Shown here: positions 15,471-24,185 of the stretch, piece by piece
How the letters are laid out: each line of letters starts with the position of its first letter
Numbering within the stretch: position 1 is the first letter of the stretch
From: Actinomycetota bacterium
GTDB taxonomy: Bacteria; Actinomycetota; Actinomycetes; Nanopelagicales; Nanopelagicaceae
Direction: 5' to 3'
DNA length: 64,000 nt
Assembly (NCBI GenBank): GCA_016870365.1
Contig: VGBW01000004.1
Span: 1 to 64,000, forward strand
Position numbers and translations under genes: made by a program
The notes under the pieces: model-generated
Seen by the model: the letters and a program-made list of their open reading frames with translations, nothing else
Told to the model about the DNA's origin: nothing
Database searches by the model: none

Positions 15471-15866
15471 CTAGAGAGTGGCTATCAAATCTCTTACCAG
15501 CGACTTAATCTGATCTCGTATTGGACGGATGGCATCAACGCTCAGCCCTGCAGGATCATCTACTTCCCAATCAAAATAACGCTTACCGGGATAGAGGGGG
15601 CAAGCATCGCCACATCCCATAGTGATAACAACATCTGAGGCCTCAACTGCTTGATTGGTGAGTATCTTTGGACTCTGCGCGCCTAGGTCAATGCCTTCTT
15701 CTCGCATCGTTGCAACAACTGCTGGACTTATTGAATCCGAGGGAGCAGATCCGGCGCTTCTTACCTCAACCCGATCTCCAGCAAGTTCTCGTAGATAGCC
15801 AGCTGCTATTTGCGAGCGACCTGCGTTATGCACACAGACAAAAAGAACAGAGGCTCTCTTGTTCAA
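15471..15866 (-). CDS. arsC: Arsenate reductase ArsC (low-molecular-weight phosphatase fold)
   Basis: The 131-residue protein begins VLFVCVHNAGRSQIAAGYL, with the Cx5R loop C11-R17, and has the resolving-cysteine stretch VITMGCGDACPLYPG and the aspartate WEVDDPAG. This is thioredoxin-type ArsC, which reduces arsenate to arsenite. Start is TTG at 15866 with an AAAGGA ribosome site seven bases upstream; no better ATG exists. No arsenite exporter of the Acr3/ArsB type is next to it; a TauE/SafE permease lies upstream. Confidence 0.92.
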   Translation of the reverse strand: MNKRASVLFVCVHNAGRSQIAAGYLRELAGDRVEVRSAGSAPSDSISPAVVATMREEGIDLGAQSPKILTNQAVEASDVVITMGCGDACPLYPGKRYFDWEVDDPAGLSVDAIRPIRDQIKSLVRDLIATL

Positions 15867-15888
15867 AGAGAATCCTTTCTCTCTTCAA

Positions 15889-16638
15889 TCATGAGATATT
15901 CCACGTCTCTACAAGAGTGAAGGCGGCAATGGCAAACACAAAGAGCGCAAATGCTCGCTTGAGGGTTGTCGGCGAGAGCTTTGAGCTATGGCGTGATGCC
16001 GGACGTGAAACAAGCAGGGCCATAAGGGCGATAACGATTGGAATTGACCAATTAACCTCGTCCCAATGGCGAAAGTGAGCAAAGAAGCCAGTAAGGGTAT
16101 TGATGGTGATTATGAAAAGAGATGTTCCCGCAGCTTTTGTGGGCGCAATGTTATAGAAGAGAACCAAGATTGGTATGGCCAGAAAGCCTCCTCCAATTCC
16201 AAATAGGCCAGTGATTGCGCCAATGATTAGAGAAATAGCAATTAAGGCAAAGGGTGAAATCTTTCGCTCACTAGATTGTTTGGGGGATGGAAGAAGCATG
16301 GATGAACCAGCAACTATCAAAACCATGGCAAAGCCAGTAAGAATTATCTTCTCTGGTATTTCTGGAAGAAAATAAGCACCGGTGAAGTTTGTGCTAAGCC
16401 CGATTGCCCAAATTACAAGTGATTCTTTTATTAATATCTCATTCTTTCTGAGTTTTGGCAGAGCCCCAGAGGCAGCACCAATGAAGACCACGATGAGAGA
16501 TGCAGTTGTTGCTTGAACTGGATTAAAGCCAAAAATATAGATTAGGGCTGGGACTGCCAGCATCGAGCCACCGGCTCCGACATATCCAAGAACCAAGCCA
16601 ATTGCGATGCCGGTAAGAATTGCTACCGCTATCTCCAC
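15889..16638 (-). CDS. TauE/SafE-family sulfite/anion exporter
   Basis: The 249-residue membrane protein has two internally related halves typical of TauE/SafE permeases: GLVLGYVGAGGSMLAVPALI near the N-terminus and GAITGLFGIGGGFLAIPILV in the second half, plus AAGTSLFIITINT. Members move sulfite, sulfoacetate and related anions. GTG start at 16638 with a poor ribosome site. It lies 22 bases upstream of arsC. Its substrate here is unknown. Confidence 0.9.
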   Translation of the reverse strand: MEIAVAILTGIAIGLVLGYVGAGGSMLAVPALIYIFGFNPVQATTASLIVVFIGAASGALPKLRKNEILIKESLVIWAIGLSTNFTGAYFLPEIPEKIILTGFAMVLIVAGSSMLLPSPKQSSERKISPFALIAISLIIGAITGLFGIGGGFLAIPILVLFYNIAPTKAAGTSLFIITINTLTGFFAHFRHWDEVNWSIPIVIALMALLVSRPASRHSSKLSPTTLKRAFALFVFAIAAFTLVETWNIS

Positions 16639-16660
16639 GGGAAGAGGCTATCTAAGCCAA

Positions 16661-16701
16661 TAGAAAAACCCCCGCTATTAAGTGCTTACTATCGGGGGTT
16701 T
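16661..16701 (-). terminator. Rho-independent terminator downstream of the DoxX gene
   Basis: AAACCCCCG (16666-16674 on plus) and CGGGGGTTT (16693-16701) form a nine-pair stem with an 18-base loop. On the minus strand the stem is followed by a short T-run (TTTTTC), which suits termination of the DoxX transcript before the TauE/SafE gene. Confidence 0.75.
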
Positions 16702-16727
16702 CTGGCGCTAATTCAAATCTTGTTCAA

Positions 16728-17141
16728 CTAGAGATTAAAGATTCCTTCGGTAATCGTTGGGCCAAATTCGCCGCCACTTCCAACCAAGACAAAGATAACT
16801 AGGGCAGCTCCAGCTAGGGCAAGATTCTTCATGAAGTTTGCCATCTCAGCCTGCTTGGCCTGCTCATCGGTGATGGTCCAGAAGTCATGCATCTTAAATG
16901 CAGAAAGTAGAAGAAAAATTGCTAGGAGAAGTGCACCTAAATCAGCATAGATACCAAGTGCGACATATAGGCCACCAATGATCAACATTAATCCAGTAAC
17001 AATTACCGATAACTTAGCTGCCGGGACTTTCTTGTATTGCGCATATCCCGTCATTGCCTGAAGTCTTGCTAAGTGAGCCACTCCAGATGAGATAAATAGT
17101 AGAGAGAATAAGACTCTTGCGATGATGAAAACTATGTCCAC
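16728..17141 (-). CDS. DoxX-family membrane protein
   Basis: The 137-residue protein has four membrane helices. It starts FIIARVLFSLLFISSGVAHL and has the DoxX-type FKMHDFWTI segment followed by an acidic loop. DoxX proteins are linked to redox and sulfur homeostasis but are poorly defined. Start GTG at 17141 has an AGGGGG ribosome site. It is a single gene flanked by a terminator downstream. Confidence 0.85.
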   Translation of the reverse strand: MDIVFIIARVLFSLLFISSGVAHLARLQAMTGYAQYKKVPAAKLSVIVTGLMLIIGGLYVALGIYADLGALLLAIFLLLSAFKMHDFWTITDEQAKQAEMANFMKNLALAGAALVIFVLVGSGGEFGPTITEGIFNL

Positions 17142-17196
17142 TTAAACCCCCTGTTCATTCCGATTGCTTGGACTTTAGTTTACGGCAGGTCACATG

Positions 17197-17249
17197 AAAC
17201 CCCCGCTGATTCATCGGCCGTGTTTCCTCCAATATCTAGGGGGGATTTT
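17197..17249 (-). terminator. Possible terminator after the 5'-nucleotidase gene
   Basis: On the minus strand CCCCCC (from 17244-17239) can pair with GGGGGTTT (from 17204-17197) across a loop of about 34 bases, followed by TTTC. The loop is long and the stem imperfect, so this is a weak call. Confidence 0.3.
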
Positions 17250-17264
17250 CACCAAATTGCTAAT

Positions 17265-19250
17265 CTAGGGTAGCCAGGTGAAGCGACCTTCCCCGGAGGT
17301 CTTGCTGTAGCGACTGTCACTAGATGGAATCTCCGGCAACCCCGCTGCATTTTTCGGGAAGCTTAAGAGATAGTCATAGAGAGCTTGTTCGTATGAGACT
17401 CCAAATCCAACTTTTACTAGCTTGGCTAGAGTTGGATAGTTATCTCCACCCTCTGCTGTGAAGTTGTTGGTAACAATCGTAACCGTTGGGGCATTTGCCA
17501 CTACTGCTCCATCTTTAACCAGAGCGCGACCATCGTTAAGAGTTACATCTCTAACTCTAGTGCCAGCTGTGGTTATGTTTCCGGCATAAGAGTCACCGGT
17601 GGGACTTGAAACCACGATAGCAGTTCCACTTCTTGAGCAGGTTACTTTCATTCCGCCAACTTGAAGAAATTGTCCTCCTCCTGATGTGCTAACAGCGCAC
17701 GATCTCTCCAGTATCTCTTTGATATCGGAAGCCCGCACATTGGTAGTTGCTACTAGGCGATTATCAAAGGGGAGAAGATCAAAGGTGTTACCACGGCTAA
17801 TGGCTCCGATAACTCCAGTTGTAGGGAGAGTGACACCACCATTTTGTCTAATACCACCACCATTTTGCAGAGCAACGACAGGATTTGCACTCCCCGCAGC
17901 GGGTAGATTCGCTCCAGCTGCTCTATTGCTATAGGCATGCAAGAAGGAGTCTGCAACTAAGTTTCCACCGTTGGTCTCAGCAGTTCTTACTCCCAGCACC
18001 GTGGCACTTCCACGATCGGTGGCAAAGACAACTTGGCTCGATGCAAACGGCTTAGCAAAGCCAGCCAGGCATGCCTTTAGCGGAACCTCCATAGCTTCAA
18101 TAATCTTGGCATCAGGGGTGACCGCATCCTGCACCTCAAGTGCCTTAGATACCGTTGAAGCCGGAATTACACGTCGTGGGTAAGAGGTGGTTTTGTTGTA
18201 AGAGCTCACTTTTCCTTGGGCATCAAATGTGACATCAAAGCGGCCGAGATAGCTGTAGTTGCCCTTTGTGGTAATTAGCGGAATATCCAGGCCGTTAGCA
18301 TCTTTGACCATCTCAGGATATTTGCCCACAGGCTTACCCTCACCAGGAATCAACTGAGTTGATTCTGCTACATCTGGATTGGTCAAAAGGTCATCTCCGC
18401 CACCAGCTATGGCAATATCAACATTCTTTAAGAGGGATATCAATTGCTTATCATAGGCAACGCCCTGGAGATGGCTTACCAGAATAATCTTGTTTACGCC
18501 CCGAGCTTGCAGTTCCGCAACTTGCTTATTTACCAAGGCTGCTGTGGTGGCGATATCGGAGGAAGTCAACTTTGAAGTTCCAGGGGAGGAGATAGTCCTA
18601 AGCATTGGAGTGATAGCACTAACTACTCCGAAGATTGCGCCAGTGGTGTAATCCTTATGAACATATGACCGCCCCAGGGTCTTGCCAATCATTACCCCAC
18701 GGAGAATCGGCTCCCGCTTACTAATGAGTGGGGATAAATCAGCGTTAGCTGAGAAATCCATATTTCCAGAAATAAATGGATAGCGGTTCTTGCTGGAGAA
18801 GGATTGGATGTAACGCTTTAGAAATCCGGTTCCATAATCAAACTCATGATTGCCCAGAACGTGAAGGTCATAAGGCATCAAAGATTGTGCAACTCCATCA
18901 TAAACAGTTGCTGTAGAGGCGCTATTCGCGGGTTCTGAACAGATCAAGTTCTTACTGGCCAAGAATGAATCGCCTGCATAGACTGAGAGCAGCGCATTTC
19001 TTGCAGCCTTAGCAGCTTTAACCTCACGCTTCATAACTGATGAGAATGCTGCAGCGCTGCCATAGATCAATGTTCCTTGCGCTGTCTTAAATGATTGATC
19101 AGGCAAGAGGGCAGACTCACCATCATTGTTATGCAGGATGGTTAGCGTGACAGCAAAGCCTGGCTCTGTGTAGAAACTGGCGTGGGCAAGTGACATCTGA
19201 GCGACCAGTGAGGCTGCTGCTATCGCCACAACTATTTTCTTAAGTCTCAA
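17265..19250 (-). CDS. Secreted 5'-nucleotidase/metallophosphatase (UshA-like)
   Basis: TTG at 19250, preceded by GGAGG five to six bases away, gives 661 residues starting MRLKKIVVAIAAASLV and a signal peptide ending near AHA-SFY. The upstream extension of the frame lacks a ribosome site and would bury the signal peptide. The metallophosphatase domain shows LTILHNNDGES, YAGDSF, VLGNHEFDYG and LVSHLQG. The C-terminal nucleotidase domain shows GGNLVADSFLHAYS, LQNGGGIRQNGG and FDLLPFDNRL. It should release phosphate and nucleosides from extracellular nucleotides, a scavenging role in nutrient-poor water. It is monocistronic. Confidence 0.9.
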   Translation of the reverse strand: MRLKKIVVAIAAASLVAQMSLAHASFYTEPGFAVTLTILHNNDGESALLPDQSFKTAQGTLIYGSAAAFSSVMKREVKAAKAARNALLSVYAGDSFLASKNLICSEPANSASTATVYDGVAQSLMPYDLHVLGNHEFDYGTGFLKRYIQSFSSKNRYPFISGNMDFSANADLSPLISKREPILRGVMIGKTLGRSYVHKDYTTGAIFGVVSAITPMLRTISSPGTSKLTSSDIATTAALVNKQVAELQARGVNKIILVSHLQGVAYDKQLISLLKNVDIAIAGGGDDLLTNPDVAESTQLIPGEGKPVGKYPEMVKDANGLDIPLITTKGNYSYLGRFDVTFDAQGKVSSYNKTTSYPRRVIPASTVSKALEVQDAVTPDAKIIEAMEVPLKACLAGFAKPFASSQVVFATDRGSATVLGVRTAETNGGNLVADSFLHAYSNRAAGANLPAAGSANPVVALQNGGGIRQNGGVTLPTTGVIGAISRGNTFDLLPFDNRLVATTNVRASDIKEILERSCAVSTSGGGQFLQVGGMKVTCSRSGTAIVVSSPTGDSYAGNITTAGTRVRDVTLNDGRALVKDGAVVANAPTVTIVTNNFTAEGGDNYPTLAKLVKVGFGVSYEQALYDYLLSFPKNAAGLPEIPSSDSRYSKTSGEGRFTWLP

Positions 19251-19413
19251 AGTTTCCTCCGCGAGGTTTGGTTGAGTTTTTGCTAGTTGGCTTTCGGGAG
19301 GGGAAGGACCTGTTGAACAGGTCAAGGCTATCTCTCAGGCTTGGCGGGTAGATGGAGGAGTGGGTTAACGGGCTGTAGATGTTTGATTAGGCATCATGGC
19401 TAGCAAGGAGATT

Positions 19414-19440
19414 TGAGGGGGTCAGGGGGTAGGTATAGTA
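19414..19440 (+). promoter_or_regulatory. Promoter of the SOS cassette
   Basis: A -10 TATAGT (19435-19440) is preceded at 15 bases by TTGAGG (19414-19419). Initiation is expected about seven bases past the -10, near 19447-19450, which is at or just before the ATG at 19450. The transcript would then be leaderless, and the LexA box lies directly over the start site. Confidence 0.55.
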
Positions 19441-19441
19441 T

Positions 19442-19457
19442 TCGAACAAATGTTCGA
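19442..19457. promoter_or_regulatory. LexA (SOS) box overlapping the DUF6504 start codon
   Basis: TCGAACAAATGTTCGA is a perfect palindrome outside its four-base centre and matches the actinobacterial/Gram-positive SOS operator GAAC-N4-GTTC. The ATG at 19450-19452 lies within it, and the following codons encode Phe-Glu from the right arm. LexA bound here would cover the transcription start. Binding itself is inferred. Confidence 0.88.
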
Positions 19458-19761
19458 AAAGCCAGAGAATCAGAGACCGGAGATCTACCTATCCGGCGGT
19501 GAGCCAATTGAGTTCACCTATAAGGGCCAGCGCTATCGAATTCATGGCCTTCTTACCTCTTGGCATGAATCTGGTGGCTGGTGGAATAGAGCGAGCGATG
19601 GCTTATTTCGCCCAGATGATGGTGGACGGATTTTATGGCGCGTAGAAGCAGCTCCTGTTGGCGTGATGAAAACTTTTGAAATAGAACGCATTGAAGCAAT
19701 TCCAGAAGGGGCTAGCGCTCCCGGCCTTTGGCAGGTTCGCCCCACCTCAAGACCGGCATGA
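19450..19761 (+). CDS. DUF6504 family protein, first gene of SOS cassette
   Basis: The 103-residue protein shows EIYLSGGEPIEFTYKGQRYR and HESGGWWNRASDGLFRPDDG, then WRVEAAP, resembling small actinobacterial DUF6504 proteins. No catalytic motif is recognised. It opens an operon with dnaE2 and dinB (ATGA overlap with dnaE2), so a role in damage tolerance is likely by context, possibly as an accessory to the polymerase pair where other bacteria have ImuA. The ATG is inside the LexA box and there is no ribosome site. Confidence 0.8.
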   Translation: MFEKPENQRPEIYLSGGEPIEFTYKGQRYRIHGLLTSWHESGGWWNRASDGLFRPDDGGRILWRVEAAPVGVMKTFEIERIEAIPEGASAPGLWQVRPTSRPA

Positions 19762-22700
19762 GTTTTACCCATCTACATCTTGCTAGTGGATTTTCATTTA
19801 AATATGGAACCACTCTTCCTCACCTTTTAGTCGAAAAGGCTCGTGACTTTGGCATGAGATCACTTGCTCTAACTGATCGCGATGGTTTATATGGCGCGAT
19901 TCGATTTACACAAAGCTGTGTTGAAAATGGAATTACTCCAATTATTGGAGTTGATATCGCTTGCAAGAATCAAAGTCGAATCACACTCCTTGCCACCCCA
20001 GGTAAAGGTTGGAGGTCTTTAGTAAGAGTTGTTAGTGAACTTAAAAGCTATGGCGAGTGTGATTTAAGCTTTCTAAAGAGACATTCAAATCACACCAGCA
20101 ACCTGATATCGCTACAAGGCCCTGACTCCCTGCTTGCTAGAGCTATCACCAATCGTCAATATGGGAGAGCGCTATCGCTATATAACGATAGCCGCGAGTT
20201 ATTTCAAAGCCAAGTAATCGAAGTTGTCTCTCACCTAACTTATGGAGATGGTCCTAGATCCACCACCCATGCTGCCAGGATGCTTGGTTTTGCTGAAGAT
20301 AATGATTTACCAGCAGTGTTTACCAATGCTGCCAGAATGCTCTTAAGGCAGGATGCTCCGATAGCAGATATTCTTGATGCTAGCCGAAGGCTCCTGCCGC
20401 TTCATAAAAATGTTGTAGAGCGAGAAAATAGCGAGGCTTTTCTTAAAAGCTCTCAAGAGATGCATCACTTAGCAGAGATAATTACTCGCGCCGCAGGCCA
20501 GCGCAACGGCCGTAAATTACTAAGTGCTACCCAAGACCTTGCCAAGCAGGCAGAGCTATCACCTAGCCAAGATATCGGCCTGGGATCTATCCATCTTCCA
20601 GAGCCCGAGCTTTTAGGAGCTAAAAGCCAAGAGGAACTAACCCTCCAATTAAGACAGCGGGCGATAGCTGGAATTAATTGGCGTTATGGCCAGAGCAATA
20701 ATGAGGTCAGCCAAAGGCTAGAAGAAGAGTTAGCTATCATTAAGAGCCTAGGTTTTGAGTCATATTTCCTAACTGTTGCTGATATTACAGATCGAGCACG
20801 CAGCTCTGGAATTAGAGTAGCGGCGCGAGGCAGTGGAGCTGGATCACTTATCTGCCATCTTCTAGGAATCTCTGGAGTTGAGCCACTCTCACTAGGTTTA
20901 TTGATGGAGCGATTCTGCTCTCCGCTTCGCAGAGCTCTGCCTGATATCGATATCGATGTGGAATCTGCTAGAAGATTAGAAATCTATGATCAGGTATTTG
21001 CAAATTACCCAGAGCGATCTGCAACTGTTGCGATGTTTGATACCTATAGAGCTCGCCATGCCATAAGAGATGTAGGAGCAGCTCTCTCACTTGCTCCCAT
21101 GGAGATAGATCTAGTTGCTAAATCACTGCCCCATATCAGAGCTCGTAATATCTCCCAGGCCCTAATAAATCTTCCTGAACTTGCTAATTTAAATTTAACT
21201 AGCCCTACCTGGAAGATGGCAGTTGGCCTTGCAGAACGCTTAGATGGCCTACCTAGAAATATTGCAATGCATCCTTGCGCAATAGTGATCTCTAGCGCTG
21301 AGCTATATCAGTGGGCCCCAGTTGAGATAAATGCTAGCAATTACCTAATGGTGCAGTGGGATAAAGATGATGTGGAAGCGATCGGACTTTTAAAGCTAGA
21401 TATTTTAGGAGTTCGGATGCAATCATCTCTGGCCTATGCCATATCTGAGATAGAGCGAAGCACTGGCAAAAATATAGATATTGATGCAATAGCTTTAGAT
21501 GATAGTGAGACATTTTCACTAATCCAATCTGCTAAGACCTTAGGCATCTTTCAAATAGAGAGTCCAGGGCAGCGTGAATTGGTTGGAAAGCTAACCCCAG
21601 AGACTTTCACCGATTTAATAATTGACATCTCACTTTTTAGGCCAGGGCCAGTCAAAAGCGACATGATCACCCCATTTCTAAATACCCGCCAAGGTTTTAA
21701 AACTAGGGAGATATTCCACCCTGATTTAAGCGAAATCTTGAGTGATACCCATGGGGTAGTGGTATTTCATGAACAAGTTATTGAGATTATTGCCACCTTA
21801 GCTGGGTCATCCCTTGCCGAAGCTGATGAGAAGAGGAGGGCTCTTGGTAGCAAAGAGGGGCAGCAAGGGGTCTGCGATTGGTTCTTTCCTAAAGCTTTAT
21901 CAAGAGGCTATGAGCTAAAAGTTATTACTCAAATCTGGGATGTCTTAAGAGCCTTTGCCTCCTTTGGATTCTGCAAAGCCCATGCTGCTGCCTTTGCTCT
22001 TCCCACCTATCAATCTGCTTGGTTGAAGCGCCATTACCCGGCAGCTTTTCTTTCCGGAGTTCTAACCCATGAACCTGGTATGTATCCCAAGCGCTTGCTA
22101 TTAGATGAGGCTAGACGCAATGGATTAACTATCGCCCCCCTTGATATCAATCACTCTGATATCAGCTATCGAGTTGAAGGTGATGATCAGAGAAGCATCC
22201 GGCTATCTCTTAGCGATATTTCAGGAATTAGCAGCTCTGAAGTATCAGCAATCATCACCAATCGTCCCTATCTAGATCTAGCTGATTTCATCCATCGCAG
22301 CTCGGTAAGTAGGCCAACCTCTGAGGCTTTATTAATGGTAGGAGCCTTTGATCAGCTCTATGGCAATGAGATAAATCGTCGAGATTTACTACTGCATCTA
22401 AATGATTTATATAAATGGTCTGGTAGCAGTAGAACTAAGGTGGTTAGCGGCTCACAACTAACCCTAGGCTTTACCCCCACTCTATCTAAGACGGGCCTGC
22501 CTGATTTAGAGGATCATGAGCTGGTAAGAAATGAAGTTAAGTACCTAGGGATGGATGTCTCTCATCATATGATTGAGTTTTATGCCGAATTCCTCAATGA
22601 AATCGGAGCGATAAAATCTAATCAGCTACTAGATCAAAGGTCAGGATCTTTAGTATTAGTAGCTGGAGTTAAAGTAGCGCTACAAACCCCACCAGTCCGC

Positions 22701-22934
22701 TCGGGTAAAAGAGTTATCTTTCTAACCCTTGATGATGGATATGGTTGTAGTGATGCCACATTCTTTGAAGGCGCTCAACATAGCTATGCCGAGGTGCTCT
22801 ATAACTCGCAGCTACTATTAATTCGCGGTGCTACCCGCAGAACCGGGCTACGCGGTATCTCACTTAGGGCTATCGCAGCATGGGATTTATCAGTGGCTTA
22901 TCAAAAGTGGCGTAGCCTAGCCATCTGTGAGTGA
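19758..22934 (+). CDS. dnaE2: Error-prone DNA polymerase III alpha subunit DnaE2
   Basis: ATG at 19758 overlaps the preceding stop (ATGA) and gives 1058 residues starting MSFTHLHLASGFSFKYG, the PHP domain. The polymerase active site PDIDIDVES lies near residue 395, with ARGSGAGSLICHLLG before it and FGFCKAHAAAFALPTYQSAW later; an OB-fold region near the C-terminus follows. Length and lack of a long C-terminal tau-binding tail match DnaE2 rather than DnaE1 (present at 49451-52984). DnaE2 performs SOS-induced translesion synthesis. The first metal-binding motif is HLHLASG in place of HxHxxYS. Confidence 0.92.
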   Translation: MSFTHLHLASGFSFKYGTTLPHLLVEKARDFGMRSLALTDRDGLYGAIRFTQSCVENGITPIIGVDIACKNQSRITLLATPGKGWRSLVRVVSELKSYGECDLSFLKRHSNHTSNLISLQGPDSLLARAITNRQYGRALSLYNDSRELFQSQVIEVVSHLTYGDGPRSTTHAARMLGFAEDNDLPAVFTNAARMLLRQDAPIADILDASRRLLPLHKNVVERENSEAFLKSSQEMHHLAEIITRAAGQRNGRKLLSATQDLAKQAELSPSQDIGLGSIHLPEPELLGAKSQEELTLQLRQRAIAGINWRYGQSNNEVSQRLEEELAIIKSLGFESYFLTVADITDRARSSGIRVAARGSGAGSLICHLLGISGVEPLSLGLLMERFCSPLRRALPDIDIDVESARRLEIYDQVFANYPERSATVAMFDTYRARHAIRDVGAALSLAPMEIDLVAKSLPHIRARNISQALINLPELANLNLTSPTWKMAVGLAERLDGLPRNIAMHPCAIVISSAELYQWAPVEINASNYLMVQWDKDDVEAIGLLKLDILGVRMQSSLAYAISEIERSTGKNIDIDAIALDDSETFSLIQSAKTLGIFQIESPGQRELVGKLTPETFTDLIIDISLFRPGPVKSDMITPFLNTRQGFKTREIFHPDLSEILSDTHGVVVFHEQVIEIIATLAGSSLAEADEKRRALGSKEGQQGVCDWFFPKALSRGYELKVITQIWDVLRAFASFGFCKAHAAAFALPTYQSAWLKRHYPAAFLSGVLTHEPGMYPKRLLLDEARRNGLTIAPLDINHSDISYRVEGDDQRSIRLSLSDISGISSSEVSAIITNRPYLDLADFIHRSSVSRPTSEALLMVGAFDQLYGNEINRRDLLLHLNDLYKWSGSSRTKVVSGSQLTLGFTPTLSKTGLPDLEDHELVRNEVKYLGMDVSHHMIEFYAEFLNEIGAIKSNQLLDQRSGSLVLVAGVKVALQTPPVRSGKRVIFLTLDDGYGCSDATFFEGAQHSYAEVLYNSQLLLIRGATRRTGLRGISLRAIAAWDLSVAYQKWRSLAICE

Positions 22935-24126
22935 TCAGATGGGCGAGCATTCTACGATACTTCATGTCGATATGGATGCCTTCTATGCCTCGGTCTCAGA
23001 GTTGGATTATCCGCAATATAGAGGAAAGCCTTTGGTAGTTGGCGCCGGAGCCAGGGGGGTAGTTCTTTCGGCAAATTATGCTGCTAGAAAATTTGGCATA
23101 AAAGCTGCAATGCCAGTATCGAGAGCAAAGCGAATGGCGCCAAGTGCCATATTTATTTCCCCAGATCATGAGCGTTACTCTCAAGTCTCCAGAAAAGTCA
23201 TGGAGATTTTCTTTCAATTTACTCCGCATGTGGAGCCGCTCTCACTAGATGAAGCATTTCTTGATGTCACCGGATCAAAGAGATTGTTTGGTAGTGGTCG
23301 CCAAATTGCTGAGGCGATAAGACAGAGAATCTTCTCATCAGAGAAGATCACCTGCTCTGTGGGAATCGCTACTACCAAGTTTATTGCCAAATTAGCCTCG
23401 GGCCGCTGTAAACCAAATGGCATGCTGGAAATTGCCCATGATCGCGTATTGACCTTTCTACACCCACTTCCAGTCTCTGAAATCTGGGGGGTTGGGCCAA
23501 AAACTAATGAAGAGCTGCAGCGTTTAGGGCTGCGCACTGTTGCCGATATTGCCAATACCCCACTTGAAACTCTGAAGCGAGCACTTGGTCCAAGTGCTGG
23601 CGTCTCACTCTATGAACTTGCTTGGGCTAGAGATTATCGAGAAGTTATTGCCGATGCTCCAGAGAAGAGCATTAGCGCTGCAGAGACATTTGGCTATGAT
23701 CTAGAAGATCAAGAGGAGATATCTAGAGAGCTACTTCGATTAACCGAGAGAGCTACAGGGCGCCTAAGGTCTCGCCAATTGCGTAGTAAAACCATCGGTC
23801 TTAAGGTTCGCTTCTCTGACTTTTCAAATCTAACTCGTTCTAAGACTTTGCCTCTTGCCATAAATGGCAGCCATGAAATCTATGAAGTGGTTAAAGATCT
23901 CTACCTTGCGCTAAAGATTGGCGGGTCACGAATTCGCCTTCTTGGAGTCTCGCTTGAGCAATTAGTGGATCAAAGTGGCGCTGTTGAGCAGATGGAGCTT
24001 GGGGAGCGCGAAGTTGGATGGAGCCAAGCGCAGGTGGCTATTGATAGGGCGATTGCTCGTTTTGGTAGTGGCTCTGTAAAACCTGCTCGCCTCATTGGTC
24101 AGGGCGATGATGCTGAGGAAGATTGA
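22927..24126 (+). CDS. dinB: Y-family DNA polymerase IV (DinB)
   Basis: The 399-residue protein has catalytic acidic residues intact: LHVDMDAFYAS near the N-terminus and PLSLDEAFLDVTG near residue 105. TCSVGIATTKFIAKLAS, WGVGPKTNEEL (helix-hairpin-helix) and a C-terminal little-finger domain follow. It is therefore an active Pol IV, not the non-catalytic ImuB that accompanies DnaE2 in many bacteria. GTG at 22927 overlaps dnaE2 by eight bases; ATG at 22939 is an equally good start. Possible clamp-binding stretches are EQLVDQ and EQMEL. Confidence 0.92.
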   Translation: MSDQMGEHSTILHVDMDAFYASVSELDYPQYRGKPLVVGAGARGVVLSANYAARKFGIKAAMPVSRAKRMAPSAIFISPDHERYSQVSRKVMEIFFQFTPHVEPLSLDEAFLDVTGSKRLFGSGRQIAEAIRQRIFSSEKITCSVGIATTKFIAKLASGRCKPNGMLEIAHDRVLTFLHPLPVSEIWGVGPKTNEELQRLGLRTVADIANTPLETLKRALGPSAGVSLYELAWARDYREVIADAPEKSISAAETFGYDLEDQEEISRELLRLTERATGRLRSRQLRSKTIGLKVRFSDFSNLTRSKTLPLAINGSHEIYEVVKDLYLALKIGGSRIRLLGVSLEQLVDQSGAVEQMELGEREVGWSQAQVAIDRAIARFGSGSVKPARLIGQGDDAEED

Positions 24127-24169
24127 TAGCGATTTCCCATCCTCTCGACTTTCCAGATAGCCCCGCCTC

Positions 24170-24175
24170 TACTAT
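24170..24175 (+). promoter_or_regulatory. Candidate -10 for the DUF3040 gene
   Basis: TACTAT fits TANNNT and ends ten bases before ATG at 24186, so the transcript would have a leader of only a few bases. No ribosome site is visible in between. Confidence 0.4.
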
Positions 24176-24185
24176 CCTGACCCTT

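Noticed and set aside
22927-24126. ImuB (inactive Y-family protein) next to dnaE2
   Set aside because: Both catalytic acidic motifs are present, so it is called DinB.
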